Shown here piece by piece: positions 5,782 through 14,803 of a stretch of 33,459 nucleotides of DNA (positions are counted from its first letter, which is position 1; each line of letters begins with the position of its first letter). This stretch comes from an uncultured Fibrobacter sp. (GTDB taxonomy: Bacteria; Fibrobacterota; Fibrobacteria; Fibrobacterales; Fibrobacteraceae): contig NZ_ONDD01000028.1 in the NCBI RefSeq assembly GCF_900316465.1, positions 1 to 33,459 on the forward strand, read 5' to 3'. The translations under genes and the position numbers were made by a program. Below the pieces are notes generated by a model. That model was not told where the DNA came from. It saw only the letters and a program-made list of their open reading frames with translations, and ran no database searches.

Positions 5782-8328
5782 TTAATCAAACAGTTCCGGG
5801 TCGGATTCGTCAGAATCATCGTCGTCGTTAGACCCGTCATCGAAAGTGTCGGGCGGGGTGATTCGGGTGGCGCGCTTCACCTTTTTGGCGGTGAACTTGC
5901 TGCCCAAAGCCTTGTAGCCCTTGACTTCGGCGACTTCGGTCAAATCGAGTTCTTCCTTCTGGACTTCGCGGCCTACCTGGTATTCCATGAGCTCGCGGGC
6001 GTCTTCGGTGGCGAAGAATTCAATCATCTGCGTATCCTTGTGGTCAGACACGAGGCTGAATTCCGTAGTCATGGGGCAGCCTTCCAAATTGAAACGCTTG
6101 ACCATGTAGTTGAAGTTGCCGCCTTCGAAGTAGAGAATCGTAAAGACTTGTTCCGGATCGAACTTGTGGACGTACTTGATACCGGTACCCACGAGAATCG
6201 GGTCGGCCATGTCGTGAACGCGGGCGGTGCCGTTTTCCTTGACAATGAGAATCTTGTCCTTTTCGCCGAATTCGCCGATGCGGTCGCCCTTCTTCTGGGT
6301 GCTGATGATGCCGGCGAGGGCGTCAAAGTAGAGAACGCGGGCGCCCAAGGTGCTCACGCCCTTGCGGACGCGCTTGATGCTCTTGACTGGGTACTTGGTC
6401 ACAATGTTACCCATGGCGCCACGGCCCTTCACGTCGATGGAGCTGAAATCCACCTCGAAGTTGAGCTTGGTGCGCGGACGCGGCTTCAGCGTGACTTCCA
6501 CGACTTCGGCTTCGCCGTTCAGGTTGCTCGACATGTACAGAATCTTGCTGCCGGGCTTGCCCTTACCCATAAAGTAATCCTTGTCGCGGGTAACGCCACC
6601 CACGTTGAATCGCTTGATATAGTAAGCGCCGTCCTTGCCGTCCTGGTGAATCACGTTGTAAATGTGGCGGTCGTCGTCCTTCTTGAACTTTTCGACGAGC
6701 AAGATATTCTTGCCCACAAAGTCCTTGTCGCTGACTTTGACGACCTTGAAGCTGCCGTCGGCCTTGAACACGATCAAGTCATCGTATTCGGACACGTCGA
6801 AGAGGTATTCTTCCTTCTTCATGCCGGTGCCCACAAAGCCTTCCTTGCGGTTCACATAGAGCTTCTGGTTGGCAAGAGCCACGTGCACGGCTTCGACCTT
6901 GCCGAATTCGGCAATCTGCGTGCGGCGTTCCTTGCCTTCGCCGTACTTTTTCAAGATGTTCTTGAAGTGCTCGATGGTGTAGTCGGTAATGTGTTCCTGG
7001 TTGTACTTGCAGGTTGCGATGCTTTCTTCCAGTTCCTTCAGAAGCTGGTCGGCCTTTTCGCGGTCGTAATGGCTTATGCGGCGGATCGGAATTTCGATGA
7101 GTTTGCCGATTTCTTCGTCGGTGATGTCCTTGCGGTGCAGGCGCTTCACGTACGGCATAAGGCCTTCGCGCACGAAGTTGATAATCTGTTCGCGATCCTT
7201 GGCCTTCTTGATGACCTCGTAGACTTCTTTTTCGATGAAGATCTTTTCGAGAGTGGTCATGTGCCACTTGTCTTCGAGGTGCTTAAGTTCGTTGGCGAGT
7301 TCCCATTCCAGGAGCTTGACCGTGTGCTCCGTGTTCATGCGCAGAATGTCGGAGACGCCAAGGAATTTCGGGTGCTTGTCGACAATGACGCAGGTGCAGG
7401 GAGAAATGGACTTTTCGCAGTCGGTAAAGGTGTAGAGGGCGTCGATGGCGACCTGCGGGTCGGTGCCCGGCTGCAGATGCACGAGAATTTCGACTTCTTT
7501 ACTCGTGTTGTCGTCGACGTGCTTAATCTTGATTTTACCCTTGTCGTTTGCCTTCACGATGCTTTCGATCAGGCTGACGGTGGTAGTGCCGTACGGGATT
7601 TCGCGGATGGCGAGCGTCTTGTTGTCGACCTTTTCAATCTTCGCGCGCACGCGGACCTTACCGCCGCGCTGGCCGTCGTTGTAGTCGCTTACGTCGATGA
7701 TGCCGCCGGTAAAGAAATCCGGGTACAGCGTAAACTTCTTGCCCTTGAGGATGGCGATGCTTGCTTCGCAGAGTTCCCTGAAGTTGTGGGGGAGGATCGA
7801 GGTGGAAAGACCCACGGCGATACCGTCTACGCCCTGGGCGAGCAAGAGCGGAAACTTGACAGGGAGAGTCACCGGTTCCTGGCTACGGCCATCGTAGCTC
7901 GGGATCCATTCAGTGGTTTCGGGGTTGAATACGACATCGACTGCGAACGGCGTGAGGCGGCCTTCGATATAACGGGGGGCTGCTGCACGGTCGCCAGTGA
8001 AGGGGTTACCCCAGTTACCCTGGGTGTCAATCAGCAAATTTTTCTGGCCGAGGCCCACGAGTGCATCGCCAATGGAGGCGTCGCCGTGCGGGTGGTAGGC
8101 CATGGTTCGACCGACGATGGTGGCCACCTTCTGGTAGCGGCCGTCGTGGTTTTCGAAAAGGGAATGCAAAATGCGGCGCTGCACCGGCTTAAGTCCGTCT
8201 TCGTAGTACGGAACAGCGCGGTCCAAAATCACGTAGCTGGCGTAGTCCAGGAACCACCCGTCATAGAGTTTTTCAAGGTGGTTAACGTTTGAAAGTCCAA
8301 GGGTCGAATCTTTAATTTCTTCGCTCAT
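5782..8328 (-). CDS. parC: DNA topoisomerase IV subunit A (ParC), Bacteroidota-type
   Basis: Breakage-reunion subunit of a type IIA topoisomerase that decatenates chromosomes with ParE. The frame opens with a TTG at 8334, but the ATG at 8328 (MSEEIKDS) is the better start, giving 848 aa. The N-terminal winged-helix/tower core has the catalytic arginine-tyrosine pair R119-Y120 in AAAPRYIEGRL. HPHGDASIGDAL (79-90) is the quinolone-interaction region, with Ala84 where E. coli GyrA has Ser83. The motifs DGWFLDYASYVILDRAVP and LIDTQGNWGNPFTGDRAAAPRYIE match Bacteroidota ParC more than GyrA. The C-terminal part is a divergent beta-propeller region and ends in an Asp-rich tail (DDGSNDDDDSDESDPELFD). 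No parE is adjacent. GyrA cannot be fully excluded by eye. Confidence 0.88.
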   Translation of the reverse strand: MSEEIKDSTLGLSNVNHLEKLYDGWFLDYASYVILDRAVPYYEDGLKPVQRRILHSLFENHDGRYQKVATIVGRTMAYHPHGDASIGDALVGLGQKNLLIDTQGNWGNPFTGDRAAAPRYIEGRLTPFAVDVVFNPETTEWIPSYDGRSQEPVTLPVKFPLLLAQGVDGIAVGLSTSILPHNFRELCEASIAILKGKKFTLYPDFFTGGIIDVSDYNDGQRGGKVRVRAKIEKVDNKTLAIREIPYGTTTVSLIESIVKANDKGKIKIKHVDDNTSKEVEILVHLQPGTDPQVAIDALYTFTDCEKSISPCTCVIVDKHPKFLGVSDILRMNTEHTVKLLEWELANELKHLEDKWHMTTLEKIFIEKEVYEVIKKAKDREQIINFVREGLMPYVKRLHRKDITDEEIGKLIEIPIRRISHYDREKADQLLKELEESIATCKYNQEHITDYTIEHFKNILKKYGEGKERRTQIAEFGKVEAVHVALANQKLYVNRKEGFVGTGMKKEEYLFDVSEYDDLIVFKADGSFKVVKVSDKDFVGKNILLVEKFKKDDDRHIYNVIHQDGKDGAYYIKRFNVGGVTRDKDYFMGKGKPGSKILYMSSNLNGEAEVVEVTLKPRPRTKLNFEVDFSSIDVKGRGAMGNIVTKYPVKSIKRVRKGVSTLGARVLYFDALAGIISTQKKGDRIGEFGEKDKILIVKENGTARVHDMADPILVGTGIKYVHKFDPEQVFTILYFEGGNFNYMVKRFNLEGCPMTTEFSLVSDHKDTQMIEFFATEDARELMEYQVGREVQKEELDLTEVAEVKGYKALGSKFTAKKVKRATRITPPDTFDDGSNDDDDSDESDPELFD

Positions 8329-8378
8329 ATTCAAAAAATGCGTTTTAAGGCTTAAATTTCAACGTACGGACACAATAT

Positions 8379-8411
8379 AAAAAAAAGTAGTGTCAAAAAA
8401 TTGACACTACT
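8379..8411 (-). terminator. Rho-independent terminator of the porin-like gene
   Basis: On the minus strand: perfect stem AGTAGTGTCAA / TTGACACTACT (8386-8411) followed by a run of eight T (8379-8386). It sits 25 bases after the porin-like gene's stop codon and before parC, and separates the two transcription units. Confidence 0.85.
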
Positions 8412-8435
8412 GCACAAAGGTGCAAAAATGCTCAA

Positions 8436-9965
8436 TTAGAAGCTGAACAAGGCTTCAACACCGAACTTGAGGTTCAAATCTTCGCCGTAGTCAATTGTAG
8501 AAACGGCAGCGGCGTGCTCAGCCTTTTCCCAGTCGTCACCCATGGGGAGAATTGCCATGAGGAATCCTGTTACATCGAGGCCATCGACCGGAGTAAAGTA
8601 AGAACGCAGACCGAAGTTCAAAGTACCGAGGTCGGTATCCACGTCAAGAGAGTTCGAGTGCAATTCGCCAACGGCACCGAGGGCGAATGCGTCGTTGAAC
8701 TTGATGATGCCTTCGCCGTAAGCAAACATGTATTCAGGAATTTCGATGTCGTGAATCGTTGCATTTTCCAGGTTGTCTGCCAGTAGGGCGTAGAAGAATC
8801 CGCCCTTGACAGTTACGTTGGCAACCTTGAAGGTGGGTTCTGCTAAGAAGGCGTGAGAGAATTTTGGGTTGGACTTGGTGATGTTGTCTTTATGCAAGCC
8901 ATAGACGGCGTGAATGGCGAAAGGACCGAATTCGAGGGCGGCGTCCAAACCGGCGTGGAATTCGTTTTCTCCCTCAAGCTGCCAATTTTGGTAGTGAACG
9001 AACGGGCGGAGCATTTGACCGGCTAAGTCAAACTGGTAAGCGGCGTGCACATCGTAGCTCTTGCAGGCTCTTTCTGCCGGAATCGGGTTTCCGTTTGCAT
9101 CGTATTTCTGCTCGCTGCAAGTGGCGTCATTGCCGCTTCTGGTCAAGCCAAAAGCGAGCTGCAGACCATAGAGATCCAACTCGATACCACGGACATCGTG
9201 TTCCTTCATGCCTGCGGCGTAATCAGCAGGATCCATGTAGTCGTAGTAGTTGAATGCGCCTTCGGCATAGGTCATGTCACCAAACTTGATGGCAAAGTTA
9301 TCGTTCTTTTGGTATTGAACGAACGCACCGTTATAGTGAACTGCCGGCGAAGTTCCTTCGCCATCGGCTTCAATTTCAACCTGGGCAGACCACTTTTCGT
9401 TAAACTTTACTTCGAAATCGACATCAACGGTAGACCAGAAATCGTGATAGAAGTCCTGTTCGCTGTCGTTTTTCCAGTTGACGTAGGTGTCAAATTCAGC
9501 CTGGCCGGAAACCTTGAATTCCATGGCCTTCTTGCCTTCCGGTGCGGGGTCGGCCTTGGTGATGTTCAGGCGTTCTATGAATGAGGCGCCTTCTTTAGCT
9601 TCTTCTTTCTGTTCTTCGGCCTTGGGCTCTTCAGCCTTGGCTACTTCTTCTTTCTTTTCTTCGACTTTGGGTTCTTCTGCCTTGGCTTCTTCTTTTTTCG
9701 GTTCTTCGGCAACCTTGGTTTCTTCGGCCTTCGGGGCTACGGCTGCCGTGTCGGCGGCCGGAGCGGCAGCTTGCTGTGCTTCGGGTTGAGCGGCTTCGGC
9801 CTTCGGGGCTTCAGCAGCGGGTTGTGCTGCGGGGGTAGCGGCGGCCGGTTGAGCGGTCGGGGCTGCATCCGGCTGGGCTGCAGGGGCTGCAGCCGGGGCG
9901 GCTTGTGCAAAGGCGCTTGCGGCGGCGAGGCCGAGCATGATTGCAGAAAGTTTCATGGATTTCAT
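8436..9965 (-). CDS. Outer-membrane porin-like beta-barrel with long Pro/Ala/Glu/Lys spacer
   Basis: The 509-aa protein has a Sec signal peptide (about residues 1-20, cleavage after AFA). A low-complexity stretch follows (about 21-130), first Ala/Pro/Gln-rich and then Lys/Glu/Ala/Pro-rich with repeats of the type KAEEPKxEE. The C-terminal part (about 145-509) has alternating aromatic/polar strands (FAIKFGDMTYAEGAFNYYDY, KVANVTVKGGFFYALLADN) and ends LFSF with terminal Phe, the signature recognised by the BAM machinery. It is probably a phosphate-selective-porin-like or general barrel; no exact family can be named. The spacer may cross the periplasm or contact peptidoglycan. The start is supported by AAGGAG 6 bases upstream of the ATG at 9965. 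It is monocistronic, with its own terminator. Confidence 0.75.
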   Translation of the reverse strand: MKSMKLSAIMLGLAAASAFAQAAPAAAPAAQPDAAPTAQPAAATPAAQPAAEAPKAEAAQPEAQQAAAPAADTAAVAPKAEETKVAEEPKKEEAKAEEPKVEEKKEEVAKAEEPKAEEQKEEAKEGASFIERLNITKADPAPEGKKAMEFKVSGQAEFDTYVNWKNDSEQDFYHDFWSTVDVDFEVKFNEKWSAQVEIEADGEGTSPAVHYNGAFVQYQKNDNFAIKFGDMTYAEGAFNYYDYMDPADYAAGMKEHDVRGIELDLYGLQLAFGLTRSGNDATCSEQKYDANGNPIPAERACKSYDVHAAYQFDLAGQMLRPFVHYQNWQLEGENEFHAGLDAALEFGPFAIHAVYGLHKDNITKSNPKFSHAFLAEPTFKVANVTVKGGFFYALLADNLENATIHDIEIPEYMFAYGEGIIKFNDAFALGAVGELHSNSLDVDTDLGTLNFGLRSYFTPVDGLDVTGFLMAILPMGDDWEKAEHAAAVSTIDYGEDLNLKFGVEALFSF

Positions 9966-10035
9966 TTGGAGCTCCTTTATGAATGTTAATCTTTACGAAA
10001 TTTAACAATGTAAACGGTTTTTGACAAAACTAACG

Positions 10036-10063
10036 AAAAAAAGTGCCTTTTGGGGGCACTTTT
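10036..10063 (-). terminator. Rho-independent terminator of the Mla-type operon
   Basis: On the minus strand: GTGCC, loop CCCAAAA, GGCAC with flanking A/T pairing, then a T run into 10036. It lies about 24 bases past the stop of the lipoprotein gene and ends the mla-type operon. Confidence 0.8.
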
Positions 10064-10086
10064 CTAGATATTCCGCTGTTTTATTA

Positions 10087-10680
10087 CTAATTCTGGGACG
10101 AAATTTCGTTCAGAGCTTCTCCCATGTACTTGCCAAAGAGCCTAGAAATGGCTTCGGCGGTAGTTCTCGGTTCGCGGTTGTCCATGCTTAGCTTTTCATC
10201 AAAGCTCTTTTCCCAGATAGCCTGGTCGCTTTCGGTCTTGCGGAAGGTGAGTTGCACGGCGAGACGTGCGTACTGCGAAGAACCTTCGTCCACTTCTTCG
10301 ATGGCGATGATGTTTCCGAGAAGTTCAAAGTCGGGCTTGCCGGTGGGCTTGGTTTCGACGGTCTTGAAAAGTCCGCTCTTGGCGATGTATTCGCCTGCAA
10401 CTTGGGCCATCATGTGCTCGGGGCGGCTGGCCCACAAGTCCAAATCGTAGAACATGAAGTCGTAGGCCGATTCGCGGTAAACAATGTTTGTGCGCTGGTA
10501 AGCGGGTTCAATGGTGAACTTGCGTACCTGCAGACGTTTGTCGGCGAATGCTCCCGCCGAGGGCATGCTGATTTTTTCGACGGCGATTGTGTAGTAGCGC
10601 GTGGGTTCGCTAGAACCACCGCCCAAGCAGGCGGTCAAGGAAAGTGCGATTGCCGATAAGAGAATGAATTTCTTGAACAT
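10087..10680 (-). CDS. ABC-type transport auxiliary lipoprotein (PqiC/YmbA-like)
   Basis: Outer-membrane lipoprotein of the ABC_trans_aux family that accompanies MCE lipid transporters. The 197-aa protein has a lipoprotein signal with lipobox LTAC, lipidated Cys18. It is followed by the family's opening RYYTIAV strand, the segment KRLQVRKFTIEPAYQRTNIVYRES and a C-terminal region ending in a short helix (AISRLFGKYMGEALNEI). It is the last gene of the mlaE-mlaF-mlaD-lipoprotein operon, starting 3 bases after the mlaD stop with AAGGAAG upstream. Its presence instead of MlaA/MlaC suggests a PqiC-like docking role at the outer membrane. Confidence 0.85.
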   Translation of the reverse strand: MFKKFILLSAIALSLTACLGGGSSEPTRYYTIAVEKISMPSAGAFADKRLQVRKFTIEPAYQRTNIVYRESAYDFMFYDLDLWASRPEHMMAQVAGEYIAKSGLFKTVETKPTGKPDFELLGNIIAIEEVDEGSSQYARLAVQLTFRKTESDQAIWEKSFDEKLSMDNREPRTTAEAISRLFGKYMGEALNEISSQN

Positions 10681-10683
10681 GGA

Positions 10684-11610
10684 TCACTTCCTTCTAGACT
10701 TGTTTTCGGCGTGAATCAGCACCGACGGATTGTTCTTAATCTTCTGCGAGAATTCTTCGAGGTTTTCAAGCACGGCGTTGAGTTCCACCACGGCGTCGCC
10801 GACCTGGTCCTGATTCTTGTAAACCATCTGGTCGAGGCGTTTGGAAAGCTGGTTGATCGACTCCAGAGTCTGCGTGATGTTTTCGTTCATGCTCTTGGTG
10901 TCGATTGCTTCAAGTTTTTCTTTGACCAAGTCCATGTTTTCGCTTGTTTTGGCAGCAATCTTTGCTTCTTCGATTTCGGCGAGAACATTTTTCATGGAGG
11001 CCGCCGCATTCGAAATGTTGTTGATGGGCTTGTTCAGGTTCTGGGTCATATTGTTCAGATTCCTGGAGGCCCCTTCAAAATTCTTGATAGCGCTGCTGAT
11101 GTTGTCGGCGTTTTCGGACGAGAAAATCTTGTTGATGTTTGTCAAAAGCGAATCAATGTGCCCGATAATGTCTGTTGCCTTGTTGGCCATTTCGTCAAAG
11201 GCCGTTTTTTCGGCGGGAACAAATCCACCTTCAGCTACATCGGGTTCGTCAAAGCGTCCGCCCGAAAGCACAATCTGTTTTTCGCCGGTGAGTGAAATGC
11301 CGTGAGTCATGCCGGCGCGGGTGCCAATCTTGATGGGCGTGCCCTTGTTTACGCGGAAACGGACAATCACCTGGTTCAGGTTCGAAGAATCGATTGCAAT
11401 CTCGGTGACGTTACCGACATCGATACCGTTCAACTTGACTTGGGCATCTTTGTAAAGACCGATGACCGATTCGCTGAATACGGTGTAATAGTTGTCAAAT
11501 TCCTTGTTCAAAAAGCGCGAAAGCACATAACCCAAGAATATGCAAATCATGATCCCGCAAAGGAGCATGAAGGCGCCAATCTTGATTCGTTCGGAGCGTG
11601 TGGTTTCCAT
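10684..11610 (-). CDS. mlaD: MCE-domain lipid transport protein (MlaD family)
   Basis: Periplasmic, inner-membrane-anchored substrate-binding part of a phospholipid transporter. The 308-aa protein has one N-terminal transmembrane helix (about 11-31) and an MCE domain (about 40-120) with VKLNGIDVGNVTEI, the classic NGxxVGxV signature, and MTHGISLTGEKQIVLS. A long C-terminal helical region (about 140-300), rich in Asn, Glu and Lys, is predicted to form coiled coil. It is longer than E. coli MlaD (about 180 aa) and closer in layout to Mycobacterium/Campylobacter-type MCE proteins with helical extensions. It sits between mlaF and the auxiliary lipoprotein; GGAG precedes the ATG. Confidence 0.9.
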   Translation of the reverse strand: METTRSERIKIGAFMLLCGIMICIFLGYVLSRFLNKEFDNYYTVFSESVIGLYKDAQVKLNGIDVGNVTEIAIDSSNLNQVIVRFRVNKGTPIKIGTRAGMTHGISLTGEKQIVLSGGRFDEPDVAEGGFVPAEKTAFDEMANKATDIIGHIDSLLTNINKIFSSENADNISSAIKNFEGASRNLNNMTQNLNKPINNISNAAASMKNVLAEIEEAKIAAKTSENMDLVKEKLEAIDTKSMNENITQTLESINQLSKRLDQMVYKNQDQVGDAVVELNAVLENLEEFSQKIKNNPSVLIHAENKSRRK

Positions 11611-11622
11611 GGTTACTCCAAA

Positions 11623-12408
11623 TCAATCGATAAAGTTAAAATGGTAATATTCATTGTTGTCTTCTTCCTTGGGGCATTGCCTATTGAAGAAATGCTTGAG
11701 TATCGGGTCTTCGCTATCAAGCCCTTGCTGCAAGGTGCCGTCCAGGAGCACGTAGCCGTCTTTCAGGTAAATAAAGCGGTCGCAGACAATTTTGATGCTT
11801 TCGAGTTCGTGGCTCACAATCACCATCGAGACCCCGAGAGTGTCGCGAAGTTCAAGCAAAAGTTCGTCAAGTGAGCGGGCGGTCACCGGGTCAAGGCCGG
11901 TCGAGGGCTCGTCGCAAAAGAGCAGTTCCGGTTTGAGGGCGATGGCGCGGGCGAGTGCTGCGCGGCGCTTCATGCCGCCCGAAAGTTCGGAGGGGTACTT
12001 ATGGAAGGCATGCAGCAGGTGCACTTTTTCAAGTCGGTCGGCTACAATCGCTTCCATTTGCTTTTTGGGCATGTAGGGCATGCTGCGAATCAGCGGAAGC
12101 ATGGCGTTCTCGGCAACCGTCAAATCCGACAGAAGAGCCCCGTTCTGGAAAAGCACTCCCGTTCGCAGGCGAGTCTCGAAATCGAGACCTTCCTTGGCAC
12201 CAAACTGTTTTCCGAAGTAGGTGATTGTACCGCTTTCGGACTTGTAGAGCTTGAGGATGTTGTTCATGAGTGTCGACTTACCGCACCCAGAACTGCCAAG
12301 AATCATGCGGATTTCGCCCTTCTTGACGTCGAACGAAATATCGTTCAACACGGTCTTTCCGTCGTAACCGGCTTTCAGGTGATCTACTTTGAGAGTAATG
12401 TCGTCCAT
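11623..12408 (-). CDS. mlaF: Phospholipid ABC transporter ATP-binding protein (MlaF family)
   Basis: Cytoplasmic ATPase that drives the MCE lipid transporter with the MlaE-type permease. The 261-aa protein has Walker A GSSGCGKS (38-45), the Q-loop FQNGALLSDLTVAEN, ABC signature LSGGM (142-146), Walker B LLFCDEP (162-168) and the D-loop STGLDP. The MKRRAALARAIALKPELL context is typical of MlaF. AGGAG stands 5 bases upstream of the ATG. The gene starts 8 bases after the mlaE-type stop. Confidence 0.93.
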   Translation of the reverse strand: MDDITLKVDHLKAGYDGKTVLNDISFDVKKGEIRMILGSSGCGKSTLMNNILKLYKSESGTITYFGKQFGAKEGLDFETRLRTGVLFQNGALLSDLTVAENAMLPLIRSMPYMPKKQMEAIVADRLEKVHLLHAFHKYPSELSGGMKRRAALARAIALKPELLFCDEPSTGLDPVTARSLDELLLELRDTLGVSMVIVSHELESIKIVCDRFIYLKDGYVLLDGTLQQGLDSEDPILKHFFNRQCPKEEDNNEYYHFNFID

Positions 12409-12416
12409 GTCCGCTC

Positions 12417-13481
12417 CTAGTAGAATATAAAGCTGAACGCGCAGTCCGCGACAATGATGGCAGAAATCGATACCACGACGCTAGATGTCGTTGCAAGGCC
12501 AACCGCTTCGGCACCGCCTTCAGCATTGAGGCCCTTGTTGCAAGAAATCAGCGTAACCAACCAACCGAATGCGATGGATTTGACCGTACTCTTTAAGAAA
12601 AGAATCGGCGGAATCCCGTCGCGGATGGACTGGAAGTAGTTCGCAAATGAAATGTCAAAGAAGAAGTATCCGATCAGGAAACCGGCAAGGCAGCCCGCAA
12701 TGCCGGCACAGAAGGCTAGAATTGGGGTGCAAATCGTCATCGCGATAAAGCGGGGGACCACCAGGTACTGCACCGGCGAAATGGCCATGGTCTTGATGGC
12801 CTTGATTTCTTCGCAGACAGACATGTTCGCAATTTCAGCCGCAATAGAGCTGCCGGAACGGCCTGCCAAGATAATGGTCGTTAAAAGGGGGCTGATTTCG
12901 GCGAAAATCAAGTAGCCAAGACCTGAGGCGAGGTAGGATCCGCCGCCCACGGCCTTGAGCATGAATGAACTCTGGAGAGCCATGGTAAAGCAGATGAGGG
13001 CGACCATCAGAAAGCAGATGCCCGTGGCTTCGGTACCAAGCATAAAGACCTGCTTGGCGGTCCCGCCGAACTTGCTGCGACCCTTGTCGAAAGGCCCGCA
13101 AATCATCCAGTAGATGCTCATGTTCAAGAGGATAAATACTTCGGCGACTTCTTTGGCAACGACAATGGTCTTTGCGCCAAGGGCTTCGAGGATGTTGTTG
13201 TATCCGTGCTTGACTTTTTCAGGGATTTTTTCTTTCTTGAGGGCCCTGAGCTGAGCCTTGATTTCATCGTTGAAGTGGGCGAGCGTGAGCTTGTTGCCGG
13301 TTTTTTCGCTTAAATCGGCGAGGAGCGCAAAGAATGCGTCTCCGCTGTAGTCCATTCGCGTAAGGGCAGAACCATCGAGACAAAGCGGCTCGTTTCGGAG
13401 CGTACGCCGACACTCCCGCAACAAATTCTTGCTGTTTGCGGCTGTAAGAGCTGCTGGGAGTGTGATTGTTCTTCCTTCCAT
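12417..13481 (-). CDS. mlaE: STAS-MlaE fusion: phospholipid ABC transporter permease
   Basis: Inner-membrane permease of the MCE transporter. The 354-aa protein is longer than E. coli MlaE (about 260 aa) because of an N-terminal domain (about 1-95) that looks like a STAS domain (LPAALTAANSKNLLRECR, LCLDGSALTRMDYSGDAFFALL). In E. coli that role is played by the separate MlaB. The C-terminal part (about 115-354) has the family segments FTMALQSS, EISPLLTTIILAGRSGSSIAAEIANM and EEIKAIKTMAISPVQYLVVPR, and several membrane helices. First gene of the four-gene operon. On the minus strand TAGATTTC lies 6 bases before the ATG, so the leader may be very short. No mlaC or mlaA homologue is nearby. Confidence 0.9.
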   Translation of the reverse strand: MEGRTITLPAALTAANSKNLLRECRRTLRNEPLCLDGSALTRMDYSGDAFFALLADLSEKTGNKLTLAHFNDEIKAQLRALKKEKIPEKVKHGYNNILEALGAKTIVVAKEVAEVFILLNMSIYWMICGPFDKGRSKFGGTAKQVFMLGTEATGICFLMVALICFTMALQSSFMLKAVGGGSYLASGLGYLIFAEISPLLTTIILAGRSGSSIAAEIANMSVCEEIKAIKTMAISPVQYLVVPRFIAMTICTPILAFCAGIAGCLAGFLIGYFFFDISFANYFQSIRDGIPPILFLKSTVKSIAFGWLVTLISCNKGLNAEGGAEAVGLATTSSVVVSISAIIVADCAFSFIFY

Positions 13482-13575
13482 TGAGGCGAAATCTAGAAAA
13501 TCGGTAAAAATCGTGTTACGTTTTTTACTTTTTTACGACGAAAAGCCGTATAAACAAGATGATTCGCAATGCGAT

Positions 13576-14745
13576 TTACTCTTTCCAGGGTGCTTCGGCA
13601 TGTTCTTTCACTTTTTGCTCGTGAACTTCGCGTTTTTTATGCCATTCGGCAAGCTGTTCCTTAAAGGTTTCTTTAAGGCGTTCCATGCCGATATTTTCAC
13701 GGGCGCTTACCTGAATGGCCTCGGGATAGTTCTCGCGGAGCTCAGTGCGTCGAGCCTCGTCGCAGATTTCGGCCTTGTTGAAGACGCGAATGCGAGGCGT
13801 TTCGGGACTGATAATGCCTTCAAGCGTTCGGTGCGTGACTTCGAGGTGCTCGCGGTAATCGGGCGCAGAGCCGTCGACGACTTCCAAAATGCAGTCCGCA
13901 TGAGCGGCTACACCAAGCGTACTCTTGAAGGTCTCAATTAAGTTGTGCGGAAGTTTGCGGATAAAGCCGACTGTGTCGGATAAAATAATGTTTTCGCCGT
14001 CCAAATACAGCTTTCGAGTGGTACTGTCGAGGGTGGCAAACAACTTGTCTTCTACATACACGTCGGCGCCAGTCAGACGGTTCGTGAGTGTCGATTTGCC
14101 TGCGTTCGTGTAACCAACGATACCGATATGGAAAATGTCGTTCCTGTTTTCGGCTTGGCTTTCTCGGGCATCCTCGATTTTTTCAAGCTTCTTTTTAAGT
14201 TCTTGAATGCGCTTGCGGATCATGCGGCGGTCCGTTTCAAGCTGTGTTTCGCCAGGGCCTTTGGTTCCGATACCGCCGTTATGCTGGCGGCAAAGGTGGG
14301 TCCATGCACCGGTAAGGCGGGGCATCATGTACTGGAGCTGTGCCACTTCGACCATTAAACGGCTTTCGGCGGTAATGGCATGCTTTGCAAAAATATCGAG
14401 AATAAGGCCGGTTCTGTCGAGAACCTTGATTCCGGGGAGTCTCTGTTCTAGATTGCGAACCTGTGAACCAGAAAGATCGTCATCGAATACGACCATCTTG
14501 GCGTCAAGTTCTTCAAGGGCTCGCTTGACTTCGTTAACCTTGCCTTCGCCAATGAGTGTTGCCGGACTGAAATTTTGTACGCGTTGTAAAAAGCTTTGCA
14601 CGACTTCGGCGCCTGCAGTTTCTGCAAGTCTTCCGAGTTCTGCAAGCTGTTCGGTTGCAAGCCACGGACGCACCTTGGGTGTAGAAATCCCGACAAGAAT
14701 GCAGCGTTCCTTTTGTGGCTTGTGTTCGATGGTCAATTCCTTCAT
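13576..14745 (-). CDS. hflX: Ribosome-associated GTPase HflX
   Basis: GTPase that binds and splits stalled 70S ribosomes under stress. The 389-aa protein has the N-terminal HflX domain (FDDDLSGSQVRNLE at about 88-100) and the conserved linker NGGIGTKGPGETQLETDRR (about 156-174). The G domain has G1 GYTNAGKS (211-218), a switch region with FATLDSTTR, and G3 DTVGF. The C-terminal tail is charged. It starts from the 58-base intergenic region shared with the divergent histidine kinase. The 94 bases after its stop separate it from the mla-type operon on the same strand. Confidence 0.95.
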   Translation of the reverse strand: MKELTIEHKPQKERCILVGISTPKVRPWLATEQLAELGRLAETAGAEVVQSFLQRVQNFSPATLIGEGKVNEVKRALEELDAKMVVFDDDLSGSQVRNLEQRLPGIKVLDRTGLILDIFAKHAITAESRLMVEVAQLQYMMPRLTGAWTHLCRQHNGGIGTKGPGETQLETDRRMIRKRIQELKKKLEKIEDARESQAENRNDIFHIGIVGYTNAGKSTLTNRLTGADVYVEDKLFATLDSTTRKLYLDGENIILSDTVGFIRKLPHNLIETFKSTLGVAAHADCILEVVDGSAPDYREHLEVTHRTLEGIISPETPRIRVFNKAEICDEARRTELRENYPEAIQVSARENIGMERLKETFKEQLAEWHKKREVHEQKVKEHAEAPWKE

Positions 14746-14803
14746 ACGAGCTACATATTAGAAAAAACTTTTGTTATAATTACGCTAAATAATTTGATTT
14801 GCT

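Noticed and set aside
6040..8292. 750-codon plus-strand open frame opposite parC
   Set aside because: It is the antisense shadow of parC, rich in Val/Ala/Asp/Phe-type residues produced by reverse reading of GC-rich third positions, with no domain and no start signal.
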